A stretch of 45,973 nucleotides of DNA from Rhodospirillales bacterium 69-11 (GCA_001898425.1 MKTV01000038.1:175935-221907), one strand, 5' to 3'. Shown: positions 8,040 through 15,623, counted from the first letter of the stretch. Numbers and translations: made by a program. Notes: generated from the letters alone by a model not told the origin.

Positions 8040-8898
8040 GATGCAGCGGGCTCCAGCGCAGCAGGCGGTTCATCGCGGTCACCACGATCCGGTCGGACAC
8101 GAACCCCGCCAGCCCGATCACGATCATCCCGCAGATCACCAGTTCGGTGCGCGACAGGGTGCGGGCATCCATGATCACGGCGCCTAGGCCCTGCGGCACG
8201 CCAGTCATCTCCCCCACCACGATCACGAACCAGGCGAGGCCGAGACCCAGCCGCAGGCCGGTGAAGATCGAGGGCAGCGAGGCCGGCAGCACGACCCGGA
8301 AGAACTGCGCATTGCCGCGGCAGCCCAGCATCTCGGCGGCCTCGAACAGCCGCGGCTCGACGCTGCGCACGCCGAACACCGTGTTCAGCAGGATCGGGTA
8401 GAACGCGCCCAGGAACACGAGGAAGAAGGCCGACCGCGCGCCCAGCCCGAACAGGATCATCGACAACGGCAGCCAGGCCGTGACCGGCACCGGGCGCATG
8501 AGCTGCAGGAACGGGTCCATCACCTGCCGCACCAGCGCGATCCGCCCGATCATCAGCCCCAGCGGCACCGCCACCAGCGCGGCGAGCGCGAACCCGCCAT
8601 AGACCCGCTCCATCGAGGCGAACAGGTGGACCAGCAGCGTGTCGGAGAAGGCGTCGTCCCAGATGCCGCCGACGGCGAAGTCGACCATCTCCTCGGCCAC
8701 CTCGCGGGGGGAGGGGATCAGCCGCGTCATCCCGGTCTGCACCGCCACCTGCCACACGATCAGCAGCGTGCAGGGCGCGACCAGCGCCAGCGCCGCGGGC
8801 ACCAGCCGCCGCCCGAGGCGCGTGGCCGAGAACCCGGACCCGCCCGTCGCGGCGGAGGGAGAAGCCGTGGTCGCGGACGGCAGCGTGGCGTCGGACAT
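8032..8898 (-). CDS. ABC transporter permease, NitT/TauT/SsuC family
   Basis: A 288-aa inner-membrane permease with a Ser/Ala-rich cytoplasmic N-terminus (about 30 residues) and six hydrophobic segments. The cytoplasmic coupling motif is EAAEMLGCRGNAQFFRVVLPASLPSIFTGLRLGL, shortened here as EAAEMLG...VVLPASLPSI, which contacts the ATPase. The C-terminus VSDRIVVTAMNRLLRW is typical of the SsuC/TauC family. It starts 19 bp after the binding-protein gene and overlaps the ATPase gene by 8 bp. Together with both neighbours it forms a complete type I importer. Confidence 0.9.
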   Translation of the reverse strand: MSDATLPSATTASPSAATGGSGFSATRLGRRLVPAALALVAPCTLLIVWQVAVQTGMTRLIPSPREVAEEMVDFAVGGIWDDAFSDTLLVHLFASMERVYGGFALAALVAVPLGLMIGRIALVRQVMDPFLQLMRPVPVTAWLPLSMILFGLGARSAFFLVFLGAFYPILLNTVFGVRSVEPRLFEAAEMLGCRGNAQFFRVVLPASLPSIFTGLRLGLGLAWFVIVVGEMTGVPQGLGAVIMDARTLSRTELVICGMIVIGLAGFVSDRIVVTAMNRLLRWSPLHHV

Positions 8899-8917
8899 CA
8901 GCCCCTCCCTCCGTCGC

Positions 8918-9865
8918 TCACGCCGCCAGTTCGTTGCAGAAGCTCGGGTTCAGGAACCCCTCCGACGCGGGCAGCTGACGGATCTGCTTCAGCGCCAGCA
9001 TCTGCTGCGCATAGGTCTTCGCCTGGCCGATCACCTTGTCGTCCAGCCGCCAGGTGTATTCGACGTTCTTCGCCTTCAGCGCCTGCTCCACCGCGGGGCG
9101 CGGCGCGCCCAGGATGCGGACGGTGGCGTCGGCCACCTCGTCCAGATGCGCCATCATGTAGTCGCTGGCCTGGCGATGGATGCCCAGCATGGTCCGCACC
9201 AGCGCCGGGTCCTGCTTGATCACCGCGTCGCTGGTCGCGAAGATCATGTTCAGCCCGCCCATCGGCGTGCCGTACGGATATTCCACGAGCTGCCCGACGC
9301 CGGACGACAGCGAGAGGCCGGGGCCCGGCTCCGCGCCGACATAGGCGTCGACCTCGCCGCGGGCCAGCATCGCGTTCATCTCCCCGAACGGCACGCGGAC
9401 GTTGACCACGTCGCGGATCGACATCTTGGTCTCGCGCAGCCGCTCGAGCAGGAACACCTCCTGCGTGGAGCCCGGCCAGATCCCGACGCGCTTGCCCTTG
9501 AGGCTGGCGATGTCGTGGATGTCGGAGCCGGCCTTGCTGACGATGGCCATGCCCTTGTTGCAGAACGCGCCGACCACCACGACGGGCTCCCCGGCGGCGG
9601 CGCCCAGGGTCGCGGCGGCGATGCCGAAGGCGCCGAAATCGACGCTGCGGGTGACGACCGCGTTCTTGCCGTCCGTCGGGCTGTCGAAGGTGATGACCTC
9701 GATCGTCAGGCCGGCCGGGGCGAAGCGCTGGTAGAAATGCGGGGTCATCGAATGGATCAGCCGCAACGAGCCCATCTTGACGGTGCGGGCCTCGGCGCGG
9801 GCGATCATCGGCGCGGCGAGCGGCGCGAGGGCGGCGCCCGCCAGGAGGGAACGGCGGCGGATCAT
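8918..9865 (-). CDS. ABC transporter substrate-binding protein, NMT1/SsuA-like, Tat-exported
   Basis: A 315-aa periplasmic protein. The N-terminus MIRRRSLLAGAALAPLAAPMIARAEA has a twin-arginine-like RRRSLL box, a hydrophobic stretch and an ARA-EA cleavage site. The mature protein shows the periplasmic binding protein type II pattern of the NMT1/SsuA group (LKGKRVGIWPGSTQEV, ARGEVDAYVGAEPGP). The start ATG overlaps the stop of the upstream allophanate hydrolase C-terminal domain gene in an ATGA arrangement (9862-9865), so the importer is cotranscribed with the hydrolase. The ligand is not determined; a ureide, cyclic imide or other compound degraded to allophanate would fit the operon. Confidence 0.88.
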   Translation of the reverse strand: MIRRRSLLAGAALAPLAAPMIARAEARTVKMGSLRLIHSMTPHFYQRFAPAGLTIEVITFDSPTDGKNAVVTRSVDFGAFGIAAATLGAAAGEPVVVVGAFCNKGMAIVSKAGSDIHDIASLKGKRVGIWPGSTQEVFLLERLRETKMSIRDVVNVRVPFGEMNAMLARGEVDAYVGAEPGPGLSLSSGVGQLVEYPYGTPMGGLNMIFATSDAVIKQDPALVRTMLGIHRQASDYMMAHLDEVADATVRILGAPRPAVEQALKAKNVEYTWRLDDKVIGQAKTYAQQMLALKQIRQLPASEGFLNPSFCNELAA

Positions 9866-10275
9866 GGTGTGGGTCTCCCTGTTTCCGTTTGCGGCGGCGC
9901 GGCGAGGAAGGCCCGCCAGCCGCCGAACCGCGTGATGTCCTCGGCGCCCGCGAGCCCTTCCGGCTCGACCAGGAATCCCTTCGAGGTGGTGCCGTCGGCC
10001 AGGAGCAGCGTGCCGATGCAGAGCGGCGCGGGAATGCCGGCGACGAAGCGGCCGAACCCGGCGGCGGGCAGGGCCCAGATCTCGGTCGCGATCGCACCCC
10101 CGTCGGCGGCGACGCGCAGCAGGCCGGGGCGGCGCGGCGGACCGCCGGCGAGCGCGAACAGCCGGTAGCAGGGCGCGGTCGCGACGGCGCGGCGGAACAC
10201 GGCGCCGTGGTCGCGCAGCTCCGGGTTCAGCGCCATGCCGGACAGATGGGCGCCGACGACGGCGAGCTCGATCAT
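9862..10275 (-). CDS. Allophanate hydrolase C-terminal domain as a separate protein
   Basis: A 137-aa protein matching the C-terminal domain of allophanate hydrolase (gamma-glutamylcyclotransferase-like fold): it begins IELAVVGAHLSGMALNPEL and has LFALAGGPPRRPGL and VAGIPAPLCIGTLLLADG...KGFLVEP. In studied enzymes this domain lies on the same chain as the amidase and completes breakdown of N-carboxycarbamate, the product of the amidase step, to CO2 and ammonia. Here it has its own ATG overlapping the amidase stop (ATGA, 10272-10275), so both parts are made from one message by coupled translation. The summed length (445 + 137 aa) matches one ordinary AtzF-type protein. Confidence 0.85.
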   Translation of the reverse strand: MIELAVVGAHLSGMALNPELRDHGAVFRRAVATAPCYRLFALAGGPPRRPGLLRVAADGGAIATEIWALPAAGFGRFVAGIPAPLCIGTLLLADGTTSKGFLVEPEGLAGAEDITRFGGWRAFLAAPPQTETGRPTP

Positions 10276-11609
10276 TGCAGCGCCTCCTGCAGCCGGGTCG
10301 CGAGGTCGGCCAGGCCGGACTCCGATCCGCGCGGGCCGATCAGGGTGATGCCGAAGGGCAACCCGTCGGCGCGGCGCGGACCCGGGATCGCGAGCGCGGT
10401 GAGGTCCATCAGGTTGACGAAGTTGGTGTAGGTGCCGATCCGCGCGTTGGGGGTGATGGGGTCGGCGGCGAGGTCGGCGAGGGTGGGGAAGTTGGGCGCG
10501 CTGGGCACCAGCAGCGCGTCCACCTCCGCCCAGACCGGCCGCGTCTCGGCCTTCAGCGCGGCCATGCGGTGCAGGGCGCGGAACGCATCCGTCGCGGTGA
10601 ACGGGGCGGCGGTCGCGAGGATGCGGGCGATCACCGGATGCACCGCGTCGGGGTCGGCGCGCCAGACATCGCCGAAGGCGGCGTCACGTTCGGCGACGAA
10701 GGCGCCCTCGTAGAGCATGCGCGCGGCGGTCAGGAAGGGCGTGAGATCGACCGGCTCCGTGGGCAGCAGCGTCGCGGCGGCGGCGTGCGTCGTGGACCAG
10801 GCCGGCCGCATCGGGGCCTCGTCGAGGAACAGGTCCTCGGCGCGGGGCACGCCGAGGCGGCGGATCGGGGTGGTCTGGGCGGCCAGCGGGCGCGACCAAG
10901 GGTCGGCCGGGTCGGGGCCGGCCATCACGTCGAACGCGGTCATCGCGTCGGCCACGCCGGTCGCGAACACCGAGACGCAGTCGAGGCTGGGGCAGGCGGG
11001 CACCACGCCGCGTGTCGGGATGGCGCCGACCGAGGGTTTCAGCCCGACGATGCCGTTCAGCGCGGCGGGGATGCGCCCGGAGCCGGCGGTGTCGGTGCCG
11101 AGGGCGAGGCTCGCGAGCCCTTGCGCGACGGCGACGGCGCTGCCGGAGGAGGAGCCGCCGGGCACCCGGTCGGGGGCGCAGGCGTTGCGGGGCACCAGAT
11201 AGGGTGTGCGCACGCCGACGAGGCCGGTGGCGAACTGGTCGAGATTGGTCTTGCCGAGGATCAGCGCGCCGGCGGCTTCCAGGCGCTCGACGGCGGCGGC
11301 GCTGGCGTCCGGCGTGCGGGCGAAGGCGGGGCAGGCGGCGGTGGTCGGCATCCCGGCCACGTCGATGTTGTCCTTCACCGCGACGGGGATGCCCCAGAGC
11401 GGGAAGCGTGCCGGGTCGAAGGCGGGGAGGGTGCGGGCGGCGGGCGGGGCGAGATGGAGGAAGATGCCGGGATCGTCGAGCCGCGCGAGCCGGTCGTGAA
11501 TCAGGGCGAGGACGGCGTCGGGCGTCAGGCCGCGGGCATAGGCGTCATGCAACGCGCTGATGGAGAGCGTCTGGTCGTCGGGCGCTCTGGCGGGCAGGCG
11601 AGGGGGCAT
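10272..11609 (-). CDS. atzF: Allophanate hydrolase amidase subunit (AtzF-type N-terminal domain)
   Basis: A 445-aa amidase-signature enzyme. The Ser-cisSer-Lys triad is visible: Lys79 in VAVKDNID, Ser153 in GGSSSGSA and the nucleophile Ser177 in GTDTAGSGR. The segments WGIPVAVKDNIDV, GLVGVRTPYG-like RTPYLVPRN and PSAPNFPTLADL fit allophanate hydrolase rather than GatA. It converts allophanate to N-carboxycarbamate and ammonia in the cytosol. It is first in a five-gene overlapping operon with the C-terminal domain gene and an ABC importer. The stop and next start overlap, so the split is at the normal domain boundary. No urea carboxylase gene is present in the window. Symbol given by similarity. 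Confidence 0.87.
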   Translation of the reverse strand: MPPRLPARAPDDQTLSISALHDAYARGLTPDAVLALIHDRLARLDDPGIFLHLAPPAARTLPAFDPARFPLWGIPVAVKDNIDVAGMPTTAACPAFARTPDASAAAVERLEAAGALILGKTNLDQFATGLVGVRTPYLVPRNACAPDRVPGGSSSGSAVAVAQGLASLALGTDTAGSGRIPAALNGIVGLKPSVGAIPTRGVVPACPSLDCVSVFATGVADAMTAFDVMAGPDPADPWSRPLAAQTTPIRRLGVPRAEDLFLDEAPMRPAWSTTHAAAATLLPTEPVDLTPFLTAARMLYEGAFVAERDAAFGDVWRADPDAVHPVIARILATAAPFTATDAFRALHRMAALKAETRPVWAEVDALLVPSAPNFPTLADLAADPITPNARIGTYTNFVNLMDLTALAIPGPRRADGLPFGITLIGPRGSESGLADLATRLQEALQ

Positions 11610-11688
11610 GCCGAGCAGTCAGCAATGTTCGTGCCAATGGCGGCCTTGAGAGAAAACAGGGGTTTGGGAAGGGGAGCGTAGCTGGAAT

Positions 11689-11699
11689 GTATGCAATAC
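11689..11699 (-). promoter_or_regulatory. GTAT-N3-ATAC inverted repeat, candidate GntR operator
   Basis: GTATGCAATAC sits 80 bases upstream of the allophanate hydrolase start. FCD-type GntR regulators often bind short sites of the form GT-N(few)-AC in AT-rich surroundings, and a GntR/FCD gene lies about 0.9 kb away (12519-13190). The link is inference. The site could equally serve the divergent brnT promoter. Confidence 0.35.
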
Positions 11700-11782
11700 G
11701 TCGTTTGCCGCCTATAAAACAGGCACATCATCTGTGCCATCCCGGATACGCGTTCCCTTTCGCGATGGGCGCCCTCCTCTTT

Positions 11783-11806
11783 TGTAGCTACATAAGGCGT
11801 ACTACA
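11783..11806 (+). promoter_or_regulatory. Candidate BrnA operator upstream of brnT
   Basis: A perfect 10-bp palindrome TGTAGCTACA (11783-11792) is followed nine bases later by a further CTACA half site (11802-11806). The group ends 17 bases before the brnT start. BrnTA operons are autorepressed by the ribbon-helix-helix antitoxin at short inverted repeats in this position, so this is the natural operator candidate. The surrounding 150 bp is clearly more AT-rich than the genes. Confidence 0.5.
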
Positions 11807-11822
11807 TGAGAGGGCATCGCGC

Positions 11823-12122
11823 GTGCCTGAGTGGACGTGGGATCCGGACAAGGACGCGCTGAACATACGACGTCACGGTGGTCTCAGCCTGGCGGATGGC
11901 GTGCCGGTCCTGACCGGCGATCCCCTGGCGGCCAGTCGTCCGGACCCCCATCCGGACGGCGATCGATGGCAGACGATTGGCAGCGCGGGCGGAGTCCTGA
12001 TCCTCTTCGTGGTTCATACGGATCTGGTCAGGCAGGCGAATGGCCGCGAAATCGGACGCATCATCAGTGTGAGAAGGGCAACGGCGCATGAGCAGAAAGC
12101 CTACGAGCAAGGAACGTTCTGA
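11823..12122 (+). CDS. brnT: BrnT family ribonuclease toxin (DUF497)
   Basis: A 99-aa protein with GTG start. It begins PEWTWDPDKDALNIRRHGG, the BrnT pattern WDxxKxxxNxxKHG, continues with a strand containing LFVVHTDL, and ends RIISVRRATAHEQKAYEQG, the typical IISARxAtxxErrxYe tail. BrnT is a RelE-fold ribonuclease that stops translation when freed from BrnA. The length is at the normal ~90-100 aa. The gene overlaps brnA by 35 bp and is preceded by an operator-like palindrome. The GTG start follows no strong Shine-Dalgarno. The pair lies between two unrelated minus-strand genes, as expected for an acquired module. Confidence 0.88.
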   Translation: MPEWTWDPDKDALNIRRHGGLSLADGVPVLTGDPLAASRPDPHPDGDRWQTIGSAGGVLILFVVHTDLVRQANGREIGRIISVRRATAHEQKAYEQGTF

Positions 12123-12450
12123 AGCCCTGGCCGCCGCGCGTGCGGCCATGTCCCCGGACCAGCTCGCCCGCCTGCAGGCCGCAGCCGCGCAGCCGGACGA
12201 CACGATCAACCTCGCCGACCCCGATGCACCCGAGGCCCTCGATTGGTCCGATGCCACGCGCGGCCGCTTCTATCGGCCGCGTAAGATCCTGAAGACCCTT
12301 CGGATCGACGCCGACGTGCTGGCTTGGTTCGAGGCACAAGGTCCCGGCCACCTGACCCGCATGAACCGCGTTCTCCGCGCCTCCATGTTGCGTGGGATCC
12401 GACGCGGGAAGGGGGGAGCGGTCCCAGCAATCCGCCGTCGGGCGAAGTAG
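12088..12450 (+). CDS. brnA: BrnA family antitoxin
   Basis: A 120-aa protein whose ATG lies within the 3' end of brnT. The C-terminal part RKILKTLRIDADVLAWFEAQGPGHLTRMNRVLRASM matches the BrnA ribbon-helix-helix module (K..tlRld.dVl.wFk..G.gyqtrmN.vLr.ym). The N-terminal half is the toxin-binding/linker region (SPDQLARLQAAAAQPDDTINLADPDAPEALDWSDATRGRFYRP, seen here as DWSDATRGRFYRP, the usual W..a..g.fyrP motif). It would neutralise BrnT and repress the operon. The order toxin-then-antitoxin is normal for brnTA. Confidence 0.88.
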   Translation: MSRKPTSKERSEALAAARAAMSPDQLARLQAAAAQPDDTINLADPDAPEALDWSDATRGRFYRPRKILKTLRIDADVLAWFEAQGPGHLTRMNRVLRASMLRGIRRGKGGAVPAIRRRAK

Positions 12451-12518
12451 CCGTCGCGACATTGGCGATCCGGCGTCGGAGCAGGGCGGCGTCACCGCAA
12501 CGGCGGCCGAGAGCGCTC

Positions 12519-13190
12519 CTATGAGCCGGCCACACCCCTGATCATCTCTCCCCACGTCTGTTCGGTCGCCGAGAGGTGGTGCCGCAGCGCGGCGGCTGCC
12601 GTGGCGCCGTTGCCTCGCAGGATCGCCGTCACGATCTCCCCATGCTCCGCGTGGCTCTTGCGCATGCGCTCCGGCGCTTCGAGCTGGGCGGCGCGGAAGG
12701 GCGCGAGGCGACGACGCGTCGTGGCGGCGAGTTCCGCCAGATAGGCGTTGTGCGCGCCCTCGTAGATCAGCCCGTGCAGCGTGACGTTGGCCGCGCGATA
12801 TGCGGCCACGTCGCCCGCCCGCACCATCGCCGCCATCTCCGCGTGCTGGCGCTCGAGCCCGAACCGCTGGGCGGGCGTCATCGCCACGGCGCAGCGCGTC
12901 GCCGCCAGCGCCTCGAGCTCCGCCATCACCAGGAACATGTCGGCGAGATGCGCCGGGTCGGGCTTGGCGACGACCGCGCCGCGATGCGGGGCGATCGCGA
13001 CCAGGCCGGTGGCGGCCAGGTTGCGCAGTGCTTCCCGCACCGGCGTGCGGGAGACGCCGAAGCTCGCGGCGAGCGCGGTCTCGTCGAGCGCGGTGCCGGG
13101 CAGCAGGCGCGCGGCGACGATGTCGTCGGCGAGCCGGTTCGCGATCGTATCGGCGCGGGTCGGGCGGACGGGGCGGGGGGAGGCGGTCAC
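12519..13190 (-). CDS. GntR family regulator with FCD ligand-binding domain
   Basis: A 223-aa reading from the GTG at 13190; a longer frame to 13427 would overlap the transketolase gene and is low in pattern, so it was not used. The N-terminal winged helix-turn-helix (residues about 15-75, ADTIANRLADDIVAARLLPG and FGVSRTPVREALRNLAATGLV) and the FCD domain (about 85-215, with HGLIYEGAHNAYL and HAEHGEIVTAILRGN giving metal/ligand His residues) are standard. FadR/VanR-type regulators respond to organic acids. It reads away from transketolase on the same strand and converges with brnA. It may control the allophanate hydrolase-importer operon 0.9 kb further on, but only proximity supports that. 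Confidence 0.87.
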   Translation of the reverse strand: MTASPRPVRPTRADTIANRLADDIVAARLLPGTALDETALAASFGVSRTPVREALRNLAATGLVAIAPHRGAVVAKPDPAHLADMFLVMAELEALAATRCAVAMTPAQRFGLERQHAEMAAMVRAGDVAAYRAANVTLHGLIYEGAHNAYLAELAATTRRRLAPFRAAQLEAPERMRKSHAEHGEIVTAILRGNGATAAAALRHHLSATEQTWGEMIRGVAGS

Positions 13191-13264
13191 GCGGCGGGAG
13201 GTGTCACGGCCGGCCCCGCGCGGCAAGCGCGAAGCGCGGTCGCCCAGAAGGTTCAGGACGGCAC

Positions 13265-13287
13265 CCCGCCGCACGGAATGCGGCGGG
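13265..13287 (-). terminator. Hairpin downstream of transketolase
   Basis: A 9-bp perfect stem CCCGCCGCA/TGCGGCGGG with a five-base loop begins 19 bases past the transketolase stop. It lacks a U-tract, so it could be a Rho-assisted end or an RNA-stabilising hairpin. Confidence 0.4.
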
Positions 13288-13305
13288 CGGCGGGATGCGT
13301 CCCGA

Positions 13306-15381
13306 TCAGTCCACGCTGGACCCGCGCGCCTGGCGGGTGCGGGCGGCCTGCTGCCGCGCCTCCTCCGCCACCCGGTCCGGGGTGAAGCCGAACTTGTCCT
13401 GCAGGGCCGACAGCGGGGCGGACGCACCGAAGCTGCGCATGCCGATCACCGTGCCGCCCGATCCGACATAGCGATCCCAGCCGAGGACGGCGGCCTGTTC
13501 GACGGCGACGCGGCCGGGGATCGAGGGCGGGATCACCTCGTCGCGGTAGGATTGCGGCTGGTGCTCGAACAGCTCCCAGGACGGCATGGAGACGACGCGG
13601 GTCGGGATGCCCTCGGCTTCCAGCTTCTCCCGCGCAGTCATCACCAGCCCGACCTCGCTGCCGGTCGCCAGCAGGATCACGTCGGGCTTGCCGTTGCCGG
13701 CCTCGGCCAGGATGTAGGCGCCCTTGGCGAGGCCCGCGGCCGGCGCGCATTTGCTGCGGTCGATCGTCGGCAGTGCCTGGCGGCTCAGGATCAGGCAGGT
13801 CGGGTGCATCGTCTGCTTGAGCGCGACGCGCCAGGCCTCGGCCACCTCGTTTGCGTCGGCCGGGCGGATCGCCAGCAGGCCGGGGATGCTGCGCAGCCCG
13901 GCCAGCTGCTCGATCGGCTGGTGGGTCGGCCCGTCCTCGCCCACGCCGATGCTGTCATGCGTGAACACGTAGATCACCGGCAGCTCCATGATGGAGGACA
14001 GCCGGATCGGCGGGCGCATGTAGTCGCTGAAGATCAGGAACCCGGCGCCGTAGGGGCGCAGGCCGGCCAGCGCCATGCCGTTCAGCGCGGAGCCCATGAC
14101 GTGCTCGCGGATGCCGAAATGCATGTTGCGGCCCGCCGGGGTCTCGGCCTGGAAGGAGCCGGCCTCGGGGAAGGTCATCAGCGTCTTGGTGGACGGCGCG
14201 AGGTCGGCGGCGCCGCCGATCAGCCAGGGCAGCTTGGGTGCGATCGCATTCAGCACCTTCTGCGAGGAGTCGCGGCTCGCGAGCCCCTTGGCGTCGGCCG
14301 GGAAGGTCGGGATGTCGGCGTCCCAGCCGGCCGGAAGCTCGCCCTGCTCCAGGCAGCACAGCTCCTTCCACAGGTCCGGGTATTCCTTGGCATAGCGCTG
14401 GCGCAGCGCGACGTCGGCCTCATAGGCCGCGGCGCCGCGCTTGCCGAGACCGGCGGCGAAGTGCTCGCGCACGCCGTCCGGCACCAGGAACTGCGAATCC
14501 TCGGGCCAGCCATAGGCCCGCTTGGCGCCGCGGATCTCCTCGTCGCCCAGCGGCTCGCCATGCGCTTCCCGGGTGCCGGCCTTGTGCGGCGCGCCGAAGC
14601 CGATGACGCTCTTGACCACGATCATGGTCGGCCGGTCGTCCGCGACCGCCCGCAGCTTCGCGAGCACGGCGGCGGTGTCGTTGGCGTCCTCCACGTGGTG
14701 CACGGCCCAGCCATAGGCGGCGAAGCGGGCGCCCACGTCGTCCCCGAAGGCGAGGTTGGTGCTGCCCTCGATGGTGATCGCGTTGCTGTCGTAGATCCAG
14801 CAGAGGTTGCCGAGACGCAGGTGGCCGGCGAGCGAGGCGGCCTCGCTGGAGACGCCCTCCATCATGTCGCCGTCGCCGCACAGCGCCCAGACGCGGTAGT
14901 CGAACAGCTCGAAGCCGGGCTTGTTGTAGCGCGCGGCGAGCCAGCGCTGCGCGATCGCCATGCCGACGCTGTTGGCGACGCCCTGGCCCAGCGGGCCGGT
15001 GGTCGTCTCCACGCCCGTGGTCATGCGGTATTCGGGATGACCCGGCGTGCGGCTGTCGATCTGGCGGAACTTCTTGAGGTCGTCGATCGTCAGCGCCGCG
15101 GCGCCCTTCTCGTCACGAATGCCGCTCAGGAAGATCAGCGCATACAGCAGCATGGACGCGTGCCCGACCGAGAGCACGAACCGGTCACGGTTCGGCCAGT
15201 GCGGGTGCGCCGGGTCGTAGCGCAGCACGTCCTGCCACAGCGTGTAGGCGACGGGGGCCAGCCCCATCGGCGTGCCGGGATGGCCGGACTTGGCCTTCTG
15301 CACCGCGTCCATCGCCAGGGTGCGGATCGTGTTGATGCAGAGCTGGTCGATCGCCTGCGGCGTCGTGTCGGTGGTGCTCAT
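13306..15381 (-). CDS. tkt: Transketolase
   Basis: A 691-aa thiamine diphosphate enzyme moving two-carbon ketol units between sugar phosphates in the pentose phosphate pathway. The N-terminal TPP domain has the GDG...N signature (GDGDMMEG at 169-176 to Asn200) and substrate His residues (SGHPGTPMG, VGHASMLLY). The middle pyrimidine-binding domain has NMHFGIREHVMG, with the catalytic Glu, and THDSIGVGEDGPTHQP. The C-terminal domain carries LLATGSEVGL. The length is normal. The start ATG is preceded by GGAGAAGGCAGC. A candidate promoter lies at 15422-15448. It is divergent from the ArsR-methyltransferase gene. Confidence 0.96.
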   Translation of the reverse strand: MSTTDTTPQAIDQLCINTIRTLAMDAVQKAKSGHPGTPMGLAPVAYTLWQDVLRYDPAHPHWPNRDRFVLSVGHASMLLYALIFLSGIRDEKGAAALTIDDLKKFRQIDSRTPGHPEYRMTTGVETTTGPLGQGVANSVGMAIAQRWLAARYNKPGFELFDYRVWALCGDGDMMEGVSSEAASLAGHLRLGNLCWIYDSNAITIEGSTNLAFGDDVGARFAAYGWAVHHVEDANDTAAVLAKLRAVADDRPTMIVVKSVIGFGAPHKAGTREAHGEPLGDEEIRGAKRAYGWPEDSQFLVPDGVREHFAAGLGKRGAAAYEADVALRQRYAKEYPDLWKELCCLEQGELPAGWDADIPTFPADAKGLASRDSSQKVLNAIAPKLPWLIGGAADLAPSTKTLMTFPEAGSFQAETPAGRNMHFGIREHVMGSALNGMALAGLRPYGAGFLIFSDYMRPPIRLSSIMELPVIYVFTHDSIGVGEDGPTHQPIEQLAGLRSIPGLLAIRPADANEVAEAWRVALKQTMHPTCLILSRQALPTIDRSKCAPAAGLAKGAYILAEAGNGKPDVILLATGSEVGLVMTAREKLEAEGIPTRVVSMPSWELFEHQPQSYRDEVIPPSIPGRVAVEQAAVLGWDRYVGSGGTVIGMRSFGASAPLSALQDKFGFTPDRVAEEARQQAARTRQARGSSVD

Positions 15382-15421
15382 GCTGCCTTCTCCGGCTCTG
15401 GAGGGTGGGGTTGGCTTGCTC

Positions 15422-15448
15422 CCTATAGCAGACGGGCGGCGCTGTCAG
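15422..15448 (-). promoter_or_regulatory. Candidate promoter for transketolase
   Basis: On the minus strand CTGACA is followed after 15 bases by TATAGG, preceded by TGC to give an extended -10. The spacing is short. It lies 41 bases upstream of the tkt ATG. Confidence 0.35.
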
Positions 15449-15466
15449 GTCCATCACGATCCGATT

Positions 15467-15534
15467 GCAGTCAGGGGCCGATGGCAGTCAGGGGCCGATG
15501 CCACTCAGGGGCCGATGCCAGTCAGGGGCCGACG
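15467..15534. repeat. Four tandem copies of a 17-bp unit
   Basis: Units start at 15467, 15484, 15501 and 15518; consensus gcagtcaggggccgatg. The first two are identical, and the third and fourth differ by one to two bases. The array sits in the divergent intergenic region between tkt and the ArsR-methyltransferase gene, upstream of the palindromic operator. Confidence 0.9.
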
Positions 15535-15587
15535 GCGCGCGGTGGCCGGCATCGGGATCGTGTCCGAGGCCACGCGAAGACAGGCTG

Positions 15588-15609
15588 GACATAAGGACAT
15601 CTTTATGTC
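15588..15609 (+). promoter_or_regulatory. 22-bp palindrome upstream of ArsR-methyltransferase gene, likely operator
   Basis: GACATAA (15588-15594) and TTATGTC (15603-15609) are perfect arms, and the inner eight bases are also partly symmetric (9 of 11 pairs overall). It ends 14 bases before the ATG of the ArsR-type regulator, a position suited to autoregulation. The AT-rich palindrome stands out in a GC-rich background. By context it should be the binding site of that regulator, governing it and probably metH. Confidence 0.6.
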
Positions 15610-15623
15610 ACAGGGGCGACCTC

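Noticed and set aside
11610-11822. Guanidine-I (ykkC) riboswitch before the allophanate hydrolase operon
   Set aside because: Considered because of the ureide theme; the conserved ykkC core sequences were not seen.
15467-15534. Possible small CRISPR array
   Set aside because: The 17-bp units are directly adjacent with no spacers and no cas genes are near.
12781-15594. 937-codon plus-strand frame opposite gntR and tkt
   Set aside because: Antisense to transketolase, which has all its motifs on the other strand.
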